Below, piece by piece: positions 8,465 through 17,518 of a stretch of DNA of 64,000 bases. Below the pieces are notes generated by a model. The model was not told the DNA's origin. It saw only the letters and a list, made by a program, of their open reading frames with translations, and did no database searches. The position numbers were made by a program, and so were the translations under genes. Every line of letters starts with the position of its first letter. The stretch's first letter is position 1. Origin of the DNA: Thermogemmatispora sp042408965 (lineage in GTDB: Bacteria; Chloroflexota; Ktedonobacteria; Ktedonobacterales; Ktedonobacteraceae); NCBI GenBank assembly GCA_042408965.1, contig JBHOQN010000164.1, forward strand, positions 1-64,000. The letters run 5' to 3'.

Positions 8465-9661
8465 ATGCATCTCTTCATCGGCATCATCAGCGTGATTCTG
8501 ATCCTGATCATGCTGCAGGACGCCTTCGAGACGGTCGTCCTGCCTCGACGTGTCTCCAGGCGCTTTCGCTTCGCGCGCATGGTCTTTCGCAGTAGCTGGT
8601 GGCTCTGGCGGCTCCCAGCGCGTCTGCTCCACAATGGAGGTCGGCGCGAATATTATCTCAGCCTCTACGGTCCGCTCTCGCTTCTCCTGTTGCTGGTGAT
8701 CTGGGCGCTGGGGCTGCTGAGCGGCTTTGCGCTGTTGCAGTGGGCGCTCGGCTCCATGGTCCACGCGCCAGAGGGACAGGTGAACCTGGGCACGCTCTTC
8801 TACCTGAGCGGCACGACCTTCTTTACGCTCGGCCTGGGCGATGTGGTGCCGGCGACGGGACTGGCGCGCGTCTTCACGGTGGTGGAGGCGGGCACGGGCT
8901 TCGGCTTCCTGGCGCTGGGGATCAGCTATCTACCTGTGATCTATCAGGCCTTCTCGCGCCGCGAGGCCAGCATCGCGCAGCTCGATGCGCACGCCGGCTC
9001 ACCGCCGAGCGCGCTGGAGATGCTGCGCCGTCATAGCCAGGGCGAGGAACTGGATGAACTGGTGCGCTCGCTGCGCGACTGGGAGCGCTGGTCGGCGGAG
9101 CTCCTGGAAAGCCATCTCTCCTATCCCGTGTTGATCTATTATCGCTCGCAGCATGAGCGCCAGTCGTGGCTGGCGGCCCTGACGACCATTCTCGATCTCT
9201 GCACCCTGATCATCGTCTATCTGGATGGAACGATAGCACAGACCGCCTGGTTCACCTTTGCGATCGCCCGCCACGCCGCTGTCGATCTGGCGCAGGTTTT
9301 CGATGTCGCCCCCCATGGTGAGGAGGAGTCGCGCCTCACACCGGAGGTCCAGACACGCCTGCAGGAGGCGCTCGCCACTCTGGACCTCAGCAACGGCAGC
9401 GCTTCTGAGCGTCAGCAGCGGCTGTTGCTGCTGAGCCGTCTCTACGAGCCCTATGTGCAGGGTCTCTCCCACCGCCTGCTGATGCCCTTGCCGGAATGGG
9501 CACCAGAGCATGTGATCGATGACTGGCAGACGAGCCCCTGGGAGCACTCTCCGATGATGGAGCAATCGCTGGCCCTGCAGCGAAAGCTGCTGAAGATCCA
9601 CAATGCCGCCTTCCCCGTTAAGCGTGATGCTCAATCACGAGACGTGACCAGCGGCGCGTGA
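8465..9661 (+). CDS. Two-pore-helix ion channel family membrane protein
   Basis: The 398-residue protein has an N-terminal TM helix (about residues 1-18), a basic linker, a second TM helix (about 68-93), a pore loop and a third TM segment (about 132-155). The pore loop reads LSGTTFFTLGLGDVVPATG, with the filter TLGLGD at residues 121-126 in the place of the usual TVGYGD of potassium channels. The C-terminal 230 residues are a helical cytoplasmic region without an RCK/TrkA nucleotide-binding fold. Channel function is inferred from the pore. Ion selectivity is uncertain because of the Leu-Gly-Leu filter. The 3' end overlaps the converging methyltransferase gene by 44 bp. Confidence 0.8.
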   Translation: MHLFIGIISVILILIMLQDAFETVVLPRRVSRRFRFARMVFRSSWWLWRLPARLLHNGGRREYYLSLYGPLSLLLLLVIWALGLLSGFALLQWALGSMVHAPEGQVNLGTLFYLSGTTFFTLGLGDVVPATGLARVFTVVEAGTGFGFLALGISYLPVIYQAFSRREASIAQLDAHAGSPPSALEMLRRHSQGEELDELVRSLRDWERWSAELLESHLSYPVLIYYRSQHERQSWLAALTTILDLCTLIIVYLDGTIAQTAWFTFAIARHAAVDLAQVFDVAPHGEEESRLTPEVQTRLQEALATLDLSNGSASERQQRLLLLSRLYEPYVQGLSHRLLMPLPEWAPEHVIDDWQTSPWEHSPMMEQSLALQRKLLKIHNAAFPVKRDAQSRDVTSGA

Positions 9662-10919
9662 AGATCTGGCGATTGTGGCCGGGTTGCTCGGGGCAGGCGA
9701 CCTCCAGCGGGTAGACGCGGATGCGCACGCGCTCGTCGCCAGGGAGCAGATACCAGCCCGCTGGCCGGCCGCTGGCGTTCCACGAGCGCACGTGGCCGAG
9801 CAGGCGTCGTGCCAGATGCTCATCACCGGCGAAGCAGCGCACGAGAAGCTCACAGGGCTGGTTGACGGTATTTTTATCCAGCGTCAGCTCCCGGCCCTCC
9901 TGGGGAGTGGCCAGCAGGCAGATCTGGTTGGCCTCAACGAGGCCGATGGTTGCGCGCGCCTCGAGACCGAAGAGTTTGAAGAGCCAGGGCAGGCTTTTGA
10001 TCTCTTCCTGCTCTTGATGAGCCAGGAGCGTACAGGCCGCCGGGTCCTGCTGCGAGAGCCAGGAGTTGAAGGCGCTGTGAATCTCGTGGAGGGTGGCCAT
10101 GACCCCACAGGGGAGATCATACCAGGGACCGCTGAGTTTGCGATAGAGGAGGCCTGGGTCCAGCGCCTGATAGTGGTTCAGGCGGAGCTGCAGACCGGAG
10201 CCTGGCCTCAGGGAGAAGATGCCGCCCGCCTCGGCGAAGGGGCCGCGCAGCATCATGAAGGCGCAGCAGCGCACGGAGATGCTCTCGAGATAGGAGCCGC
10301 GGGCTTCGAGGGCGACGGAGAACTGGGCATCGCGCAGGGAGAGCGGGAGTAGCAGGCGGCCGCCAGGCCTGAGCTGCCGGTACCAGGCGGCGGCGATATC
10401 ACCCGAGGCCACGGTCAGCACGATGCGATCGTAGGGCGCCTCTGCGGCATAGCCCAGCGCGCCATCGCCACAGACGACGCGCACGCGCTCGTAGCCGGCG
10501 GCCTGCAGGTGAGCGCGCGCGCCCTCAGCGAGATCCTCATCGATGTCCATCGTCACCACCTGGCCACGCTCGCCGACGATGTGCGCCATCAGGGCGGCGT
10601 TATAGCCGCTGGCGGCCCCGATCTCCAGTACACGCTGGCCGGGCTGCAGATCAAGCTGCTCGAGCATGACCGCCATGATGGCTGGTTGCGAGGAGGAGCT
10701 GATGCAGACGCCATCGACGATCTTCAGAGGCACCACCTGATCGCGATAAACGATATCGAGGGGCGTATCCGGCAGGAAGAGATGGCGCGGCACAGAGGAG
10801 AAGGCGGCCGCCACAGCCGGCGACTGAATCAGGCCGCGGGCCTTGAGGTCTTCGACCAGCGCCCGTTGCAGCGCTGCAGCGCGCACCTGTTCAGACTCAT
10901 GAGCCGAATGCTCTTCCAT
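9618..10919 (-). CDS. PCMT-family SAM methyltransferase with long C-terminal extension
   Basis: Residues about 20-210 match protein-L-isoaspartate O-methyltransferase, which repairs isomerised aspartate in aged proteins. The signs are the early FSSVPRHLFLP and the loop VCISSSSQPAIMAVMLEQL, followed by the SAM motif VLEIGAASGYNAALMAHI and the post-I motif VVTMDIDEDL. Typical enzymes are 200-220 residues. This one has 433, and the extra 220 residues are not recognised. It may therefore methylate another substrate, as in some RiPP-associated PCMT relatives. It follows the amidase by 15 bp with a GGAGAGGAG ribosome site, so the two are probably co-transcribed. Confidence 0.82.
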   Translation of the reverse strand: MEEHSAHESEQVRAAALQRALVEDLKARGLIQSPAVAAAFSSVPRHLFLPDTPLDIVYRDQVVPLKIVDGVCISSSSQPAIMAVMLEQLDLQPGQRVLEIGAASGYNAALMAHIVGERGQVVTMDIDEDLAEGARAHLQAAGYERVRVVCGDGALGYAAEAPYDRIVLTVASGDIAAAWYRQLRPGGRLLLPLSLRDAQFSVALEARGSYLESISVRCCAFMMLRGPFAEAGGIFSLRPGSGLQLRLNHYQALDPGLLYRKLSGPWYDLPCGVMATLHEIHSAFNSWLSQQDPAACTLLAHQEQEEIKSLPWLFKLFGLEARATIGLVEANQICLLATPQEGRELTLDKNTVNQPCELLVRCFAGDEHLARRLLGHVRSWNASGRPAGWYLLPGDERVRIRVYPLEVACPEQPGHNRQIFTRRWSRLVIEHHA

Positions 10920-10934
10920 AGGCTGCTCCTCTCC

Positions 10935-12344
10935 TTAAGGGATCTCCCGGCGATGCCAATCGGTCAGTTGCTGATAGGCATGAGCAATACGCAGAACGGT
11001 GGCCTCCTCGAAGGCATTGCCCACGACCTGCAGGTTGAGCGGCAGTCCGCCCCGCGTGAAACCGCAGGGGAAGGCCACGGCCGGCAGGCCGGCCAGGTTG
11101 AAGGGCAGGGTCAGACGTAGAGAGGCTGCGCTGGCCTCCTCGCGCACACCCTCAATGCTGATCTCCTGATCGATCTGGGCTCTGGGGATGGCCGGCATGG
11201 GCTGCGTCGGCAGGACCAGGGCGTCGACGCGCTGCAGAACGGAACGCACCTGATGAGCGAAGGCGCGGCGCTCCTGTTGCGCACGCAGGTAGTTGATGGC
11301 GCTGATGTCCTGTCCCTCCAGAAGCAGACGGCGGGTGCGCTCGCCATAGGCCGCACGCTGCTCGCTGAGCCAGCCACGTTCGAGGTGCACGCAGGCGGCC
11401 TCTGGTAGCTGAATGGCGCGGTAGGTGGCAATGGAGGGCCGCTGCAGGAAGACCTCGGTGATCTGTGCGCCGGCCTCCTGCAGGATCAACACGGCGGCTC
11501 GCCAGGCGGCGCGCACCTCAGGATCGAGCGGGGCCACAAACTCCTCTGTGAGCAGACCGAGACGCAGTCCCTGGAGCGAGAGGGGGCCTCGTCCCTCAGC
11601 TCCGCCGATGAGGAGGCTCGCCGAGCGCGCCGGCGGACCGCTGACACTGTTGGGATCGCGTGGATCATAGCCAGCGATGGCATCAAAGAGCAGGGCGCAG
11701 TCTTCGGCGCTCCGGGCCAGGGGTCCGACGTGGTCCAGAGACTGGCTCAGGGGAATGACCCCATGCGTACTGACGCGCCCGTAGGTGGGCTTGAGGCCAG
11801 TGACGCCGCAGCAGGCGGCGGGAATGCGGATGGAGCCGCCGGTATCGGTGCCGAGGGCGCCAGGCACCATGCCGGCCGCGACGGCCGCCGCGGAGCCGCC
11901 GCTGGAGCCACCGGGAACGCGATCGTGCATCCAGGGATTGCGCGTGGGCGGAGTGAAGACTCCCAGGGCGAACTCATGGGTTGTCGTCTTTCCAACAATG
12001 ATCGCTCCCTGGCGACGCAGGTGTTCCACCACACCGGCGTCCTCGCGCGCTACATGCTCGGCCAGCACCTGTGAGCCGGCCGTCAGGCGCACGCCGCGCA
12101 CAGCGATCATGTCCTTGATGGCAACGGGAATGCCGTGCAGAGCGCCGCGCAGGAAGCCGCGGCGTTGCTCGCGCTCAGCCTGTTCGGCCGCCTGCAGGGC
12201 CTCGTCGCGCATCAGCGTGACGAAGGCCTTGATGTCTTCATCCAGGGCTTCGATGCGCTTCAGGGCCTCGCCGACCAGCTCGGTGGGCGTTGTCATGCCA
12301 GAGCGGATGTCTTCGGACGCCTCGCGGATCGATTGATAGAGCAT
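10935..12344 (-). CDS. Amidase signature family hydrolase (GatA-like)
   Basis: The 469-residue protein has the full amidase signature: catalytic Lys in PVAIKDMI, the GGSSGGSAAAVAAGM segment with the cis-Ser, and the nucleophile region TDTGGSIRIPA. Members hydrolyse amides or act as the GatA subunit that forms Gln-tRNA or Asn-tRNA. No gatB or gatC is nearby, so a stand-alone amidase is more likely. ATG 12344 was chosen over the in-frame GTG at 12401 because it has an AGAAGG ribosome site and the usual family start. It leads a leftward pair with the PCMT-like gene. Confidence 0.88.
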   Translation of the reverse strand: MLYQSIREASEDIRSGMTTPTELVGEALKRIEALDEDIKAFVTLMRDEALQAAEQAEREQRRGFLRGALHGIPVAIKDMIAVRGVRLTAGSQVLAEHVAREDAGVVEHLRRQGAIIVGKTTTHEFALGVFTPPTRNPWMHDRVPGGSSGGSAAAVAAGMVPGALGTDTGGSIRIPAACCGVTGLKPTYGRVSTHGVIPLSQSLDHVGPLARSAEDCALLFDAIAGYDPRDPNSVSGPPARSASLLIGGAEGRGPLSLQGLRLGLLTEEFVAPLDPEVRAAWRAAVLILQEAGAQITEVFLQRPSIATYRAIQLPEAACVHLERGWLSEQRAAYGERTRRLLLEGQDISAINYLRAQQERRAFAHQVRSVLQRVDALVLPTQPMPAIPRAQIDQEISIEGVREEASAASLRLTLPFNLAGLPAVAFPCGFTRGGLPLNLQVVGNAFEEATVLRIAHAYQQLTDWHRREIP

Positions 12345-12507
12345 GGTGACCTTCTTTGTAGCGTGCTGCGCCGTGATGCCTGCGCCCCTGCGGCTGCGCA
12401 CGCTGCCTTCCCTCCTTCCTTACCAACGGCCTGTGTCGGCCCTGCCAGGGAGGGTGCAGCGCGTCGCCAATACCCGGCGCGGCGGGTACGTTCGTGCACC
12501 CATCCCT

Positions 12508-12513
12508 ATTGTA
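12508..12513 (-). promoter_or_regulatory. Possible extended -10 promoter for the amidase operon
   Basis: On the minus strand TACAAT (12508-12513) is preceded directly by TGG, an extended -10. No good -35 is visible. It lies about 165 bp upstream of the amidase start. Confidence 0.35.
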
Positions 12514-12596
12514 CCATGCGCATCTGAACCGGGGCAGTGTCCCCAGTCTCTGACTCGCCCGGTAGCACCGCAGGAGATGCGGAGAACGCCGGAAGC

Positions 12597-12630
12597 CGGT
12601 TCCACCCGACGTTGAGGCCGGGCGGAACCG
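12597..12630. terminator. Hairpin downstream of gcvPB
   Basis: Arms 12597-12608 and 12619-12630 form a 12-bp stem with one mismatch (CGGTTCCACCCG against CGGGCGGAACCG) around a 10-nt loop. It lies 33 bp beyond the gcvPB stop. No U-tract follows, so it may be a processing or Rho-assisted end and not a classic intrinsic terminator. Confidence 0.5.
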
Positions 12631-12662
12631 CTGGACGCCGAGGGGCGTGCGGCGGCCCTTAC

Positions 12663-14156
12663 TCAGTGTGAGCGCTCCTGGCCGGGCTTCCAGCGCAGAT
12701 TCGGGCGACGCGCCGCCAGGGCCTGATCGAGACGGCCGACCGGCGTCGTGTGGGGCGCATTCTTCACGATGGCGGGGTTCGTGCGCGCCTCGTGGGCGAT
12801 CTGGCGCATGACACTGACGAAGTAGTCGAGCGTCTCGCGCGTCTCCGTCTCGGTCGGCTCGATCATCATGGCCTCGTGCACAATGAGCGGGAAGTAGATC
12901 GTGGGGGCGTACATGCCGAAATCCAGCAGACGCTTGGCGATGTCGGTGGCGGTGACGCCGCTCTCTTCCTTCTGGCGCTGAGCGGTGGCGACAAACTCAT
13001 GCTGGCAGAGCCGCACCTGGGGGAAGGCGATCTCGTAGTCGCTGGCGAGCTCGTGGCGCAGGTAGTTGGCATTGAGAATAGCGCTCTGAGCGACGTGCAG
13101 CAGGCCATCGGGTCCATAGGTGCGAATATAGGCATACGCGCGCACGAGCACGCCGAAGTTGCCGGTATTGGCGCGCATCTTGCCGATGGAGAGCGGGCCG
13201 GGATCGGCCCAGTAGTAGTGGCCATCCTCATCCCTGGCGGGCAGGGGACCGGGCAGGAAGGGGACGAGGTGCTCCTTGACGCCAATCGGCCCGGCGCCGG
13301 GACCGCCGCCGCCGTGGGGTGTGCTGCAGGTCTTGTGCAGGTTGAAGTGGACAACATCAAAGCCCATATCGCCGGGGCGCGCGATGCCCAGCACGGCGTT
13401 GGCGTTGGCGCCGTCGTAGTAGAGCTGGCCGCCGGCCTCGTGCACCAGGCGCGCGATCTCTACGGCGCTGCGATCAAAGAGGCCGAGCGTATTGGGGTTG
13501 GTAAGCATGATGGCTGCGACCTGGTCGCCCTGGCTCTCCAGCAGCGCGGTGAGGCGCTCCATGTCGATGCCCCCGGTGGCGGGATCGGTCTTGATCTCGA
13601 CGGCGCGATAGCCGGCGAGCGTGGCGCTGGCGGGGTTGGTGCCATGGGCATTGTCGGGGATCAGCACGAGGTTGCGTCGGCCTTCGCCGCGCTGCTCGTG
13701 ATAGGCCTTAATGAGCATCAGGCCGGTCAGCTCACCGTGTGCGCCCGCCGAGGGCTGCAGCGTCACGCGCGCCATACCGGCGATCTCGGCGAGATACTGC
13801 TCAAGCTCGTACTGTAGCTGGATGGCGCCCTGAACGGTGCTTTCTGGCTGCAGCGGGTGAATGGCGGCGAAGCCGGGCAGGGCGGCCATGTCCTCGTTGA
13901 GCTTGGGATTGTATTTCATGGTACAGGAGCCGAGCGGATAAAAGCCGGTGTCGACGCCGAAGTTACGCTGTGAGAGGTGTGTATAGTGGCGCACAATCTC
14001 GATCTCGCTCACCTCTGGCAGGGGGGCCGGCTCCTGGCGCAGTAGATGGGCGGGCACAAGGGACTCCACCGGCTCGACGGGCACATCGAGGGCCGGTAGG
14101 GTCGCGGCGCGGCGGCCGGGCGCGCCCTTCTCGAAAATCAGCGTCTCAACGCTCAT
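12663..14156 (-). CDS. gcvPB: Glycine dehydrogenase (decarboxylating) subunit 2
   Basis: This is the PLP-binding half of the split P protein, which decarboxylates glycine and passes the aminomethyl group to the lipoyl arm of GcvH. The 497-residue length is usual for the subunit. The family segments FYPLGSCTMKYNPK (about residues 72-85), LQPSAGAHGELTG and the PLP-lysine motif LHKTCSTPHGGGGPG are present. The ATG overlaps the gcvPA stop (ATGA, 14153-14156), indicating translational coupling. It is the last gene of the gcv cluster. Confidence 0.97.
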   Translation of the reverse strand: MSVETLIFEKGAPGRRAATLPALDVPVEPVESLVPAHLLRQEPAPLPEVSEIEIVRHYTHLSQRNFGVDTGFYPLGSCTMKYNPKLNEDMAALPGFAAIHPLQPESTVQGAIQLQYELEQYLAEIAGMARVTLQPSAGAHGELTGLMLIKAYHEQRGEGRRNLVLIPDNAHGTNPASATLAGYRAVEIKTDPATGGIDMERLTALLESQGDQVAAIMLTNPNTLGLFDRSAVEIARLVHEAGGQLYYDGANANAVLGIARPGDMGFDVVHFNLHKTCSTPHGGGGPGAGPIGVKEHLVPFLPGPLPARDEDGHYYWADPGPLSIGKMRANTGNFGVLVRAYAYIRTYGPDGLLHVAQSAILNANYLRHELASDYEIAFPQVRLCQHEFVATAQRQKEESGVTATDIAKRLLDFGMYAPTIYFPLIVHEAMMIEPTETETRETLDYFVSVMRQIAHEARTNPAIVKNAPHTTPVGRLDQALAARRPNLRWKPGQERSH

Positions 14157-15505
14157 GCTGCCACCTCCTTGAGGGCCGCCACCAGGCGGTCGATGTCTTC
14201 CTTTGTGCGCATCTCAGTGACGCAGAAGAGGATATGGTTCTCCAGGCCGGGATAGGCGCGTCCCAGGTCGTAGCCGCCGATGATATCCCGCTGCAGCAGA
14301 TGCTCCTGCAGGCGGGCGCTGGCCACGGGGACCTGCACGACGAATTCGTCGAAGAAGGGAGCGCTGAAGGCGGGGCGGAAGCCGGGCAGGGCGCAGATCT
14401 GGCGCTGCGCATAGTGGGCCTTCTGCAGGCAGAGAGTGGCCAGTTCGCACAGTCCCTCCTTACCGAGGGCCGCTAGGTAGATCGTCGCGCCGACGGCCAG
14501 CAGGGATTGGTTCGTACAGATATTGGAAGTGGCGCGCTCGCGGCGAATATGCTGCTCGCGGGCCTGCAGCGTCAGCACGTAGCCGGTCTGGCGGGCGCCA
14601 CCCTCTTCGACGGTCTGGCCCACCAGGCGGCCCGGCATCAAGCGCAGAAAGCGCTCGCGCGCGGCCAGAAAGCCCAGGGCCGGCCCGCCGAAGCTCATGG
14701 GATTGCCGAAGCTCATCAGCTCGCCCACAGCGATGTCGGCGTTGTACTCGCCCGGCGGGGCCAGCAGGCCGAGAGAGGCCGGCTCGCTGGTGACGGTGAT
14801 CAGGGCTGCGCGGCCGCGATGAGCGAGCGGTTCGATGGCGCGCACCTCCTCGATGCAGCCGAAGAAGTTAGGCTGCTGGATGACCACGGCTGTGGTCTGC
14901 TCGCCGACGACGGCGTCGAGGGCCTCCAGCGAGGTCACGCCGTCGCGCGTGGGAACCTCGCGCACGCTGAAGCCACGCGCATGGGCGTAGGTCTGCAGGA
15001 CGCGCCGATACTGCGGATCGACGCCTTCGGAGATGACCACCTCGCCGTGGCCGCCGGGACCAAGCGCCATGAAGACCGCCTCCACGAGAGCGGTCGCGCC
15101 GTCGTAGAGTGAGGCGTTGGCAATATCAAGACCGGTGATCTGGCAGACCATCGTCTGAAACTCGTAGATGGCCTGGAGCATGCCCTGGCTCACTTCAGGC
15201 TGATAGGGTGTATAGGAGGTGACAAACTCGGAGCGGCGCTGCAGGTGGCTGACGACACTGGGAATCGCATGCTCGTAGGTACCGGCGCCCAGAAATGAGA
15301 TGACGCGATCGAGGCTCCTGTTTTTCGCGGCCATCGCCGTCATCAGGCGCTTGAGATCTGGCTCCGCCAGCGCAGGGGGTAGATTCAGCGGGCGGTGCAG
15401 GCGCACTTCTTCGGGCACCGGCTCCAGTAAGTCTTCCAGCGAAGCCAGCCCCAGGCGCTCCAGCATCTCCTGCTGCTCCCGGGGCGTGTTTGGTATGTAT
15501 CCCAT
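14153..15505 (-). CDS. gcvPA: Glycine dehydrogenase (decarboxylating) subunit 1
   Basis: This is the N-terminal-type half of the two-subunit P protein of the glycine cleavage system. The 450-residue protein begins MGYIPNTPREQQEMLERLG and contains FLGAGTYEHAIPSVV and TSYTPYQPEVSQGMLQAIYE, both strongly conserved. GMLQAIYE is followed by NASLYDGATALVEA. It is coupled to gcvPB by a 4-bp overlap. A 411-bp spacer with a strong hairpin separates it from gcvH, so its level may be set independently of gcvT-gcvH. Confidence 0.97.
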   Translation of the reverse strand: MGYIPNTPREQQEMLERLGLASLEDLLEPVPEEVRLHRPLNLPPALAEPDLKRLMTAMAAKNRSLDRVISFLGAGTYEHAIPSVVSHLQRRSEFVTSYTPYQPEVSQGMLQAIYEFQTMVCQITGLDIANASLYDGATALVEAVFMALGPGGHGEVVISEGVDPQYRRVLQTYAHARGFSVREVPTRDGVTSLEALDAVVGEQTTAVVIQQPNFFGCIEEVRAIEPLAHRGRAALITVTSEPASLGLLAPPGEYNADIAVGELMSFGNPMSFGGPALGFLAARERFLRLMPGRLVGQTVEEGGARQTGYVLTLQAREQHIRRERATSNICTNQSLLAVGATIYLAALGKEGLCELATLCLQKAHYAQRQICALPGFRPAFSAPFFDEFVVQVPVASARLQEHLLQRDIIGGYDLGRAYPGLENHILFCVTEMRTKEDIDRLVAALKEVAA

Positions 15506-15916
15506 TGATAGATCTCCCGAATCTGGAAACAGGGTTATTCACGGTTGACACAAGTCGATTGCCATGTCACACCTTTTCCAGTGCGATGTGCATGGCACCT
15601 GCTGTGCAGCTCCTTCACGGAGAGCCAGATCCCTGGCGCGCTGGCCTCTGGCCACCGAGGGTGGGCGCGCCTCTGCCAGCAGATCTCTCCAGGTCCCTCC
15701 ATCTATCTCTCCGTCTGCCTGCAGGGGCGAAATGAGGCCGTTCGACGTCTGCTCTGGCACGGAACATGCTGTGCAGAACCCATCTCTGAGGAGAGGAACA
15801 TCGGAACCTCGGCGCTGGTTGGCAGCGCTGGCACTCTCTCGCGTGCAGCAGAGAGAGGCGCTGGCCCCCGCGCGGGCCTGCACGCCTCTCCTGAAGGGAA
15901 GAGCGGCGCCGGGTGA
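15506..15916 (-). other. gcvH-gcvPA spacer
   Basis: The 411-bp spacer has a strong hairpin 26 bp after gcvH (15853-15890) and then about 350 bp with no believable gene. I looked for a glycine riboswitch, because such elements often precede gcv genes, and did not see its conserved core. No clear promoter was found for gcvPA. Confidence 0.4.
15853..15890. terminator. Hairpin after gcvH
   Basis: GAGAGGCG (15853-15860) pairs with CGCCTCTC (15883-15890), and the inner GC-rich arms GGCCCCC and GGGCC extend the stem. The stem is very stable, lies 26 bp beyond the gcvH stop, and has no U-tract. It could end or attenuate gcvT-gcvH transcription before gcvPA. Confidence 0.55.
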
Positions 15917-16312
15917 TCAGCGCCCCTCCAGATAAGCGACATACTGGTCGGCGTCCAGCAGATCATCCAGCTCGGCCGGGTTGCTCAGCCTGATGACGAC
16001 CATCCAGCCATCCTGATAGGGCTGCTCGTTGACCAGCTCGGGATGGTCCTTGAGGTCCTCATTGATGGCCACAATCTCCCCACTCAAGGGGGCAACCAGC
16101 TCGGAGGTGGCCTTGACGGACTCGATATCGCCGAACTTCTGGTCGCGGGTGATGCTCTGGCCGGGAGCGAACGGGATCTCGACGTAGACCACATCGCCGA
16201 GCTGATCCTGTGCGTAGTCGGTAATGCCGATGGTCGCCTGGTCGCCTTCTACACGGACCCATTCATCGGTCCTGCTGTATTTAAGGTCAGCCGGATGAGT
16301 AAGGCTCGCCAT
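15917..16312 (-). CDS. gcvH: Glycine cleavage system H protein
   Basis: GcvH is the lipoylated shuttle that carries the aminomethyl group between P, T and L proteins. The 131-residue length is usual. The lipoyl-attachment segment GDIESVKATSEL places the modified lysine at residue 67, with the flanking GVVYVE-type strand (GDVVYVEIPFAPG) before it and PLSGEIVAIN after it. It is 34 bp downstream of gcvT on the same strand and is presumably co-transcribed with it. Confidence 0.97.
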   Translation of the reverse strand: MASLTHPADLKYSRTDEWVRVEGDQATIGITDYAQDQLGDVVYVEIPFAPGQSITRDQKFGDIESVKATSELVAPLSGEIVAINEDLKDHPELVNEQPYQDGWMVVIRLSNPAELDDLLDADQYVAYLEGR

Positions 16313-16346
16313 ACGTGGTATCTCCTTCTGCTCTCAATAGTGCTAG

Positions 16347-17468
16347 CTATTTCTTGCGCCTGTAAAAAGGCAGGGTCACGAGTTGCGCGGCCAGGCGCCG
16401 CCCGCGAACATCGACCTCCACGCGGCGCTCAGGGGTGGCCCAGGCGGCTTCGACATAGGCCATGCCGATGTTTTTATTCACTGTCGGGCCGGGGGCGCCG
16501 CTGGTAACGACACCGATCGCCTGCTCGCCGGCATAGAGCGCATAGCCGCTGCGTGGCACCCGCGGATCGAGCATTTCGAGACCCATTAAGTGACGGGCCG
16601 GGCCCTGGTCGCGCACGCTGAGCAGGGCCTCACGGCCAATGAACTCCCCCTTGTCAAATTTTACCGTCCAGGCGAGGCCCGCTTCCAGGGGATTCGTACG
16701 CTCATCCAGTTCATGGCCGTAGAGGCAGTAGCCAGCCTCCAGACGCAGCGTATCGCGTGCGCCCAGCCCCGCTGGCAGCAGACCATACTCCTGGCCGGCC
16801 TCCAGCAGGCGCTGCCAGAGCTGCGGCGCCTCGGCGGCAGAGCAGTACAGCTCGAAGCCATCCTCACCGGTGTAGCCGGTACGGGAGATGAGGCACATCA
16901 GGCCCGCGACGCTGCCCGGCTGCGCGCGGTAGTAGCGAATCCCTGTCAGATCCACGGCGGTCAACGGCTGCAGGATGGCCTGCGCCTGCGGCCCCTGGAG
17001 GGCCAGCAGGGCGGTCTCAGCGGAGCGATCGCTGACCTCCAGCAGTTTGAAGCGGCGCGCCTGCTGTTGGAGCCAGGCGAGGTCCTTCTCGATGTTGGCG
17101 GCGTTGACCACGACCATGTAGCGCTCTTCGGCCAGACGGTAGATCAGCAGATCATCGATGACTCCGCCGCTGGGCAGACAGAGGGTGGTGTAGAGGGCCT
17201 GGTTGATGGCCAGACGAGCGACGTCATTGGGCACCAGGTACTGCAGAAAGGGGAGCGCCTCGGTCCCCTCGACCTGGAACTCTCCCATGTGGCTGACGTC
17301 GAAAAGGCCCGCACGAGTACGGACGGCGCGGTGTTCTTCGAGGATGCTGCTATATTGCACCGGCATCTCCCAGCCGCCGAACTCTACCATGCGCGCCCCC
17401 AGGGCGCGGTGTTGCTCGTAGAGAGGGGTGCGCTTGAGAGGGGCCGGAGCGGCTTCTTGTCGCGTCAT
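16347..17468 (-). CDS. gcvT: Aminomethyltransferase (glycine cleavage T protein)
   Basis: GcvT transfers the methylene group from aminomethyl-GcvH to tetrahydrofolate and releases ammonia. The 373-residue protein starts PLKRTPLYEQHRALGARMVEF after a 9-residue lead. It contains FGGWEMPVQYSS and GLFDVSHMGEFQVEG, and the folate-site regions RTGYTGEDGFELY and GLGARDTLRLEAGYCLYGHE. It is the first gene of the leftward gcv unit. The lipoamide dehydrogenase (L protein) gene is not in the window. Confidence 0.96.
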   Translation of the reverse strand: MTRQEAAPAPLKRTPLYEQHRALGARMVEFGGWEMPVQYSSILEEHRAVRTRAGLFDVSHMGEFQVEGTEALPFLQYLVPNDVARLAINQALYTTLCLPSGGVIDDLLIYRLAEERYMVVVNAANIEKDLAWLQQQARRFKLLEVSDRSAETALLALQGPQAQAILQPLTAVDLTGIRYYRAQPGSVAGLMCLISRTGYTGEDGFELYCSAAEAPQLWQRLLEAGQEYGLLPAGLGARDTLRLEAGYCLYGHELDERTNPLEAGLAWTVKFDKGEFIGREALLSVRDQGPARHLMGLEMLDPRVPRSGYALYAGEQAIGVVTSGAPGPTVNKNIGMAYVEAAWATPERRVEVDVRGRRLAAQLVTLPFYRRKK

Positions 17469-17518
17469 CGTTGACTCCTTGGCGAGGTGAGAGGTTCGCG
17501 AAATACAGATACGCTTTC

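Noticed and set aside
8075..8764. 229-codon leftward frame upstream of the ion channel
   Set aside because: It covers the promoter region and the channel N-terminus antisense, and has no ribosome site or recognisable domain.
12750..13817. A long frame antisense to gcvPB (over 350 codons)
   Set aside because: It mirrors the gcvPB codons, is rich in Val-Gly-Ala antisense pattern, and has no ribosome site or homology.
15506..15916. Possible glycine riboswitch before gcvPA
   Set aside because: The conserved core with paired GGAGAG and CCGAAGG-type segments was not found; only a hairpin is visible.
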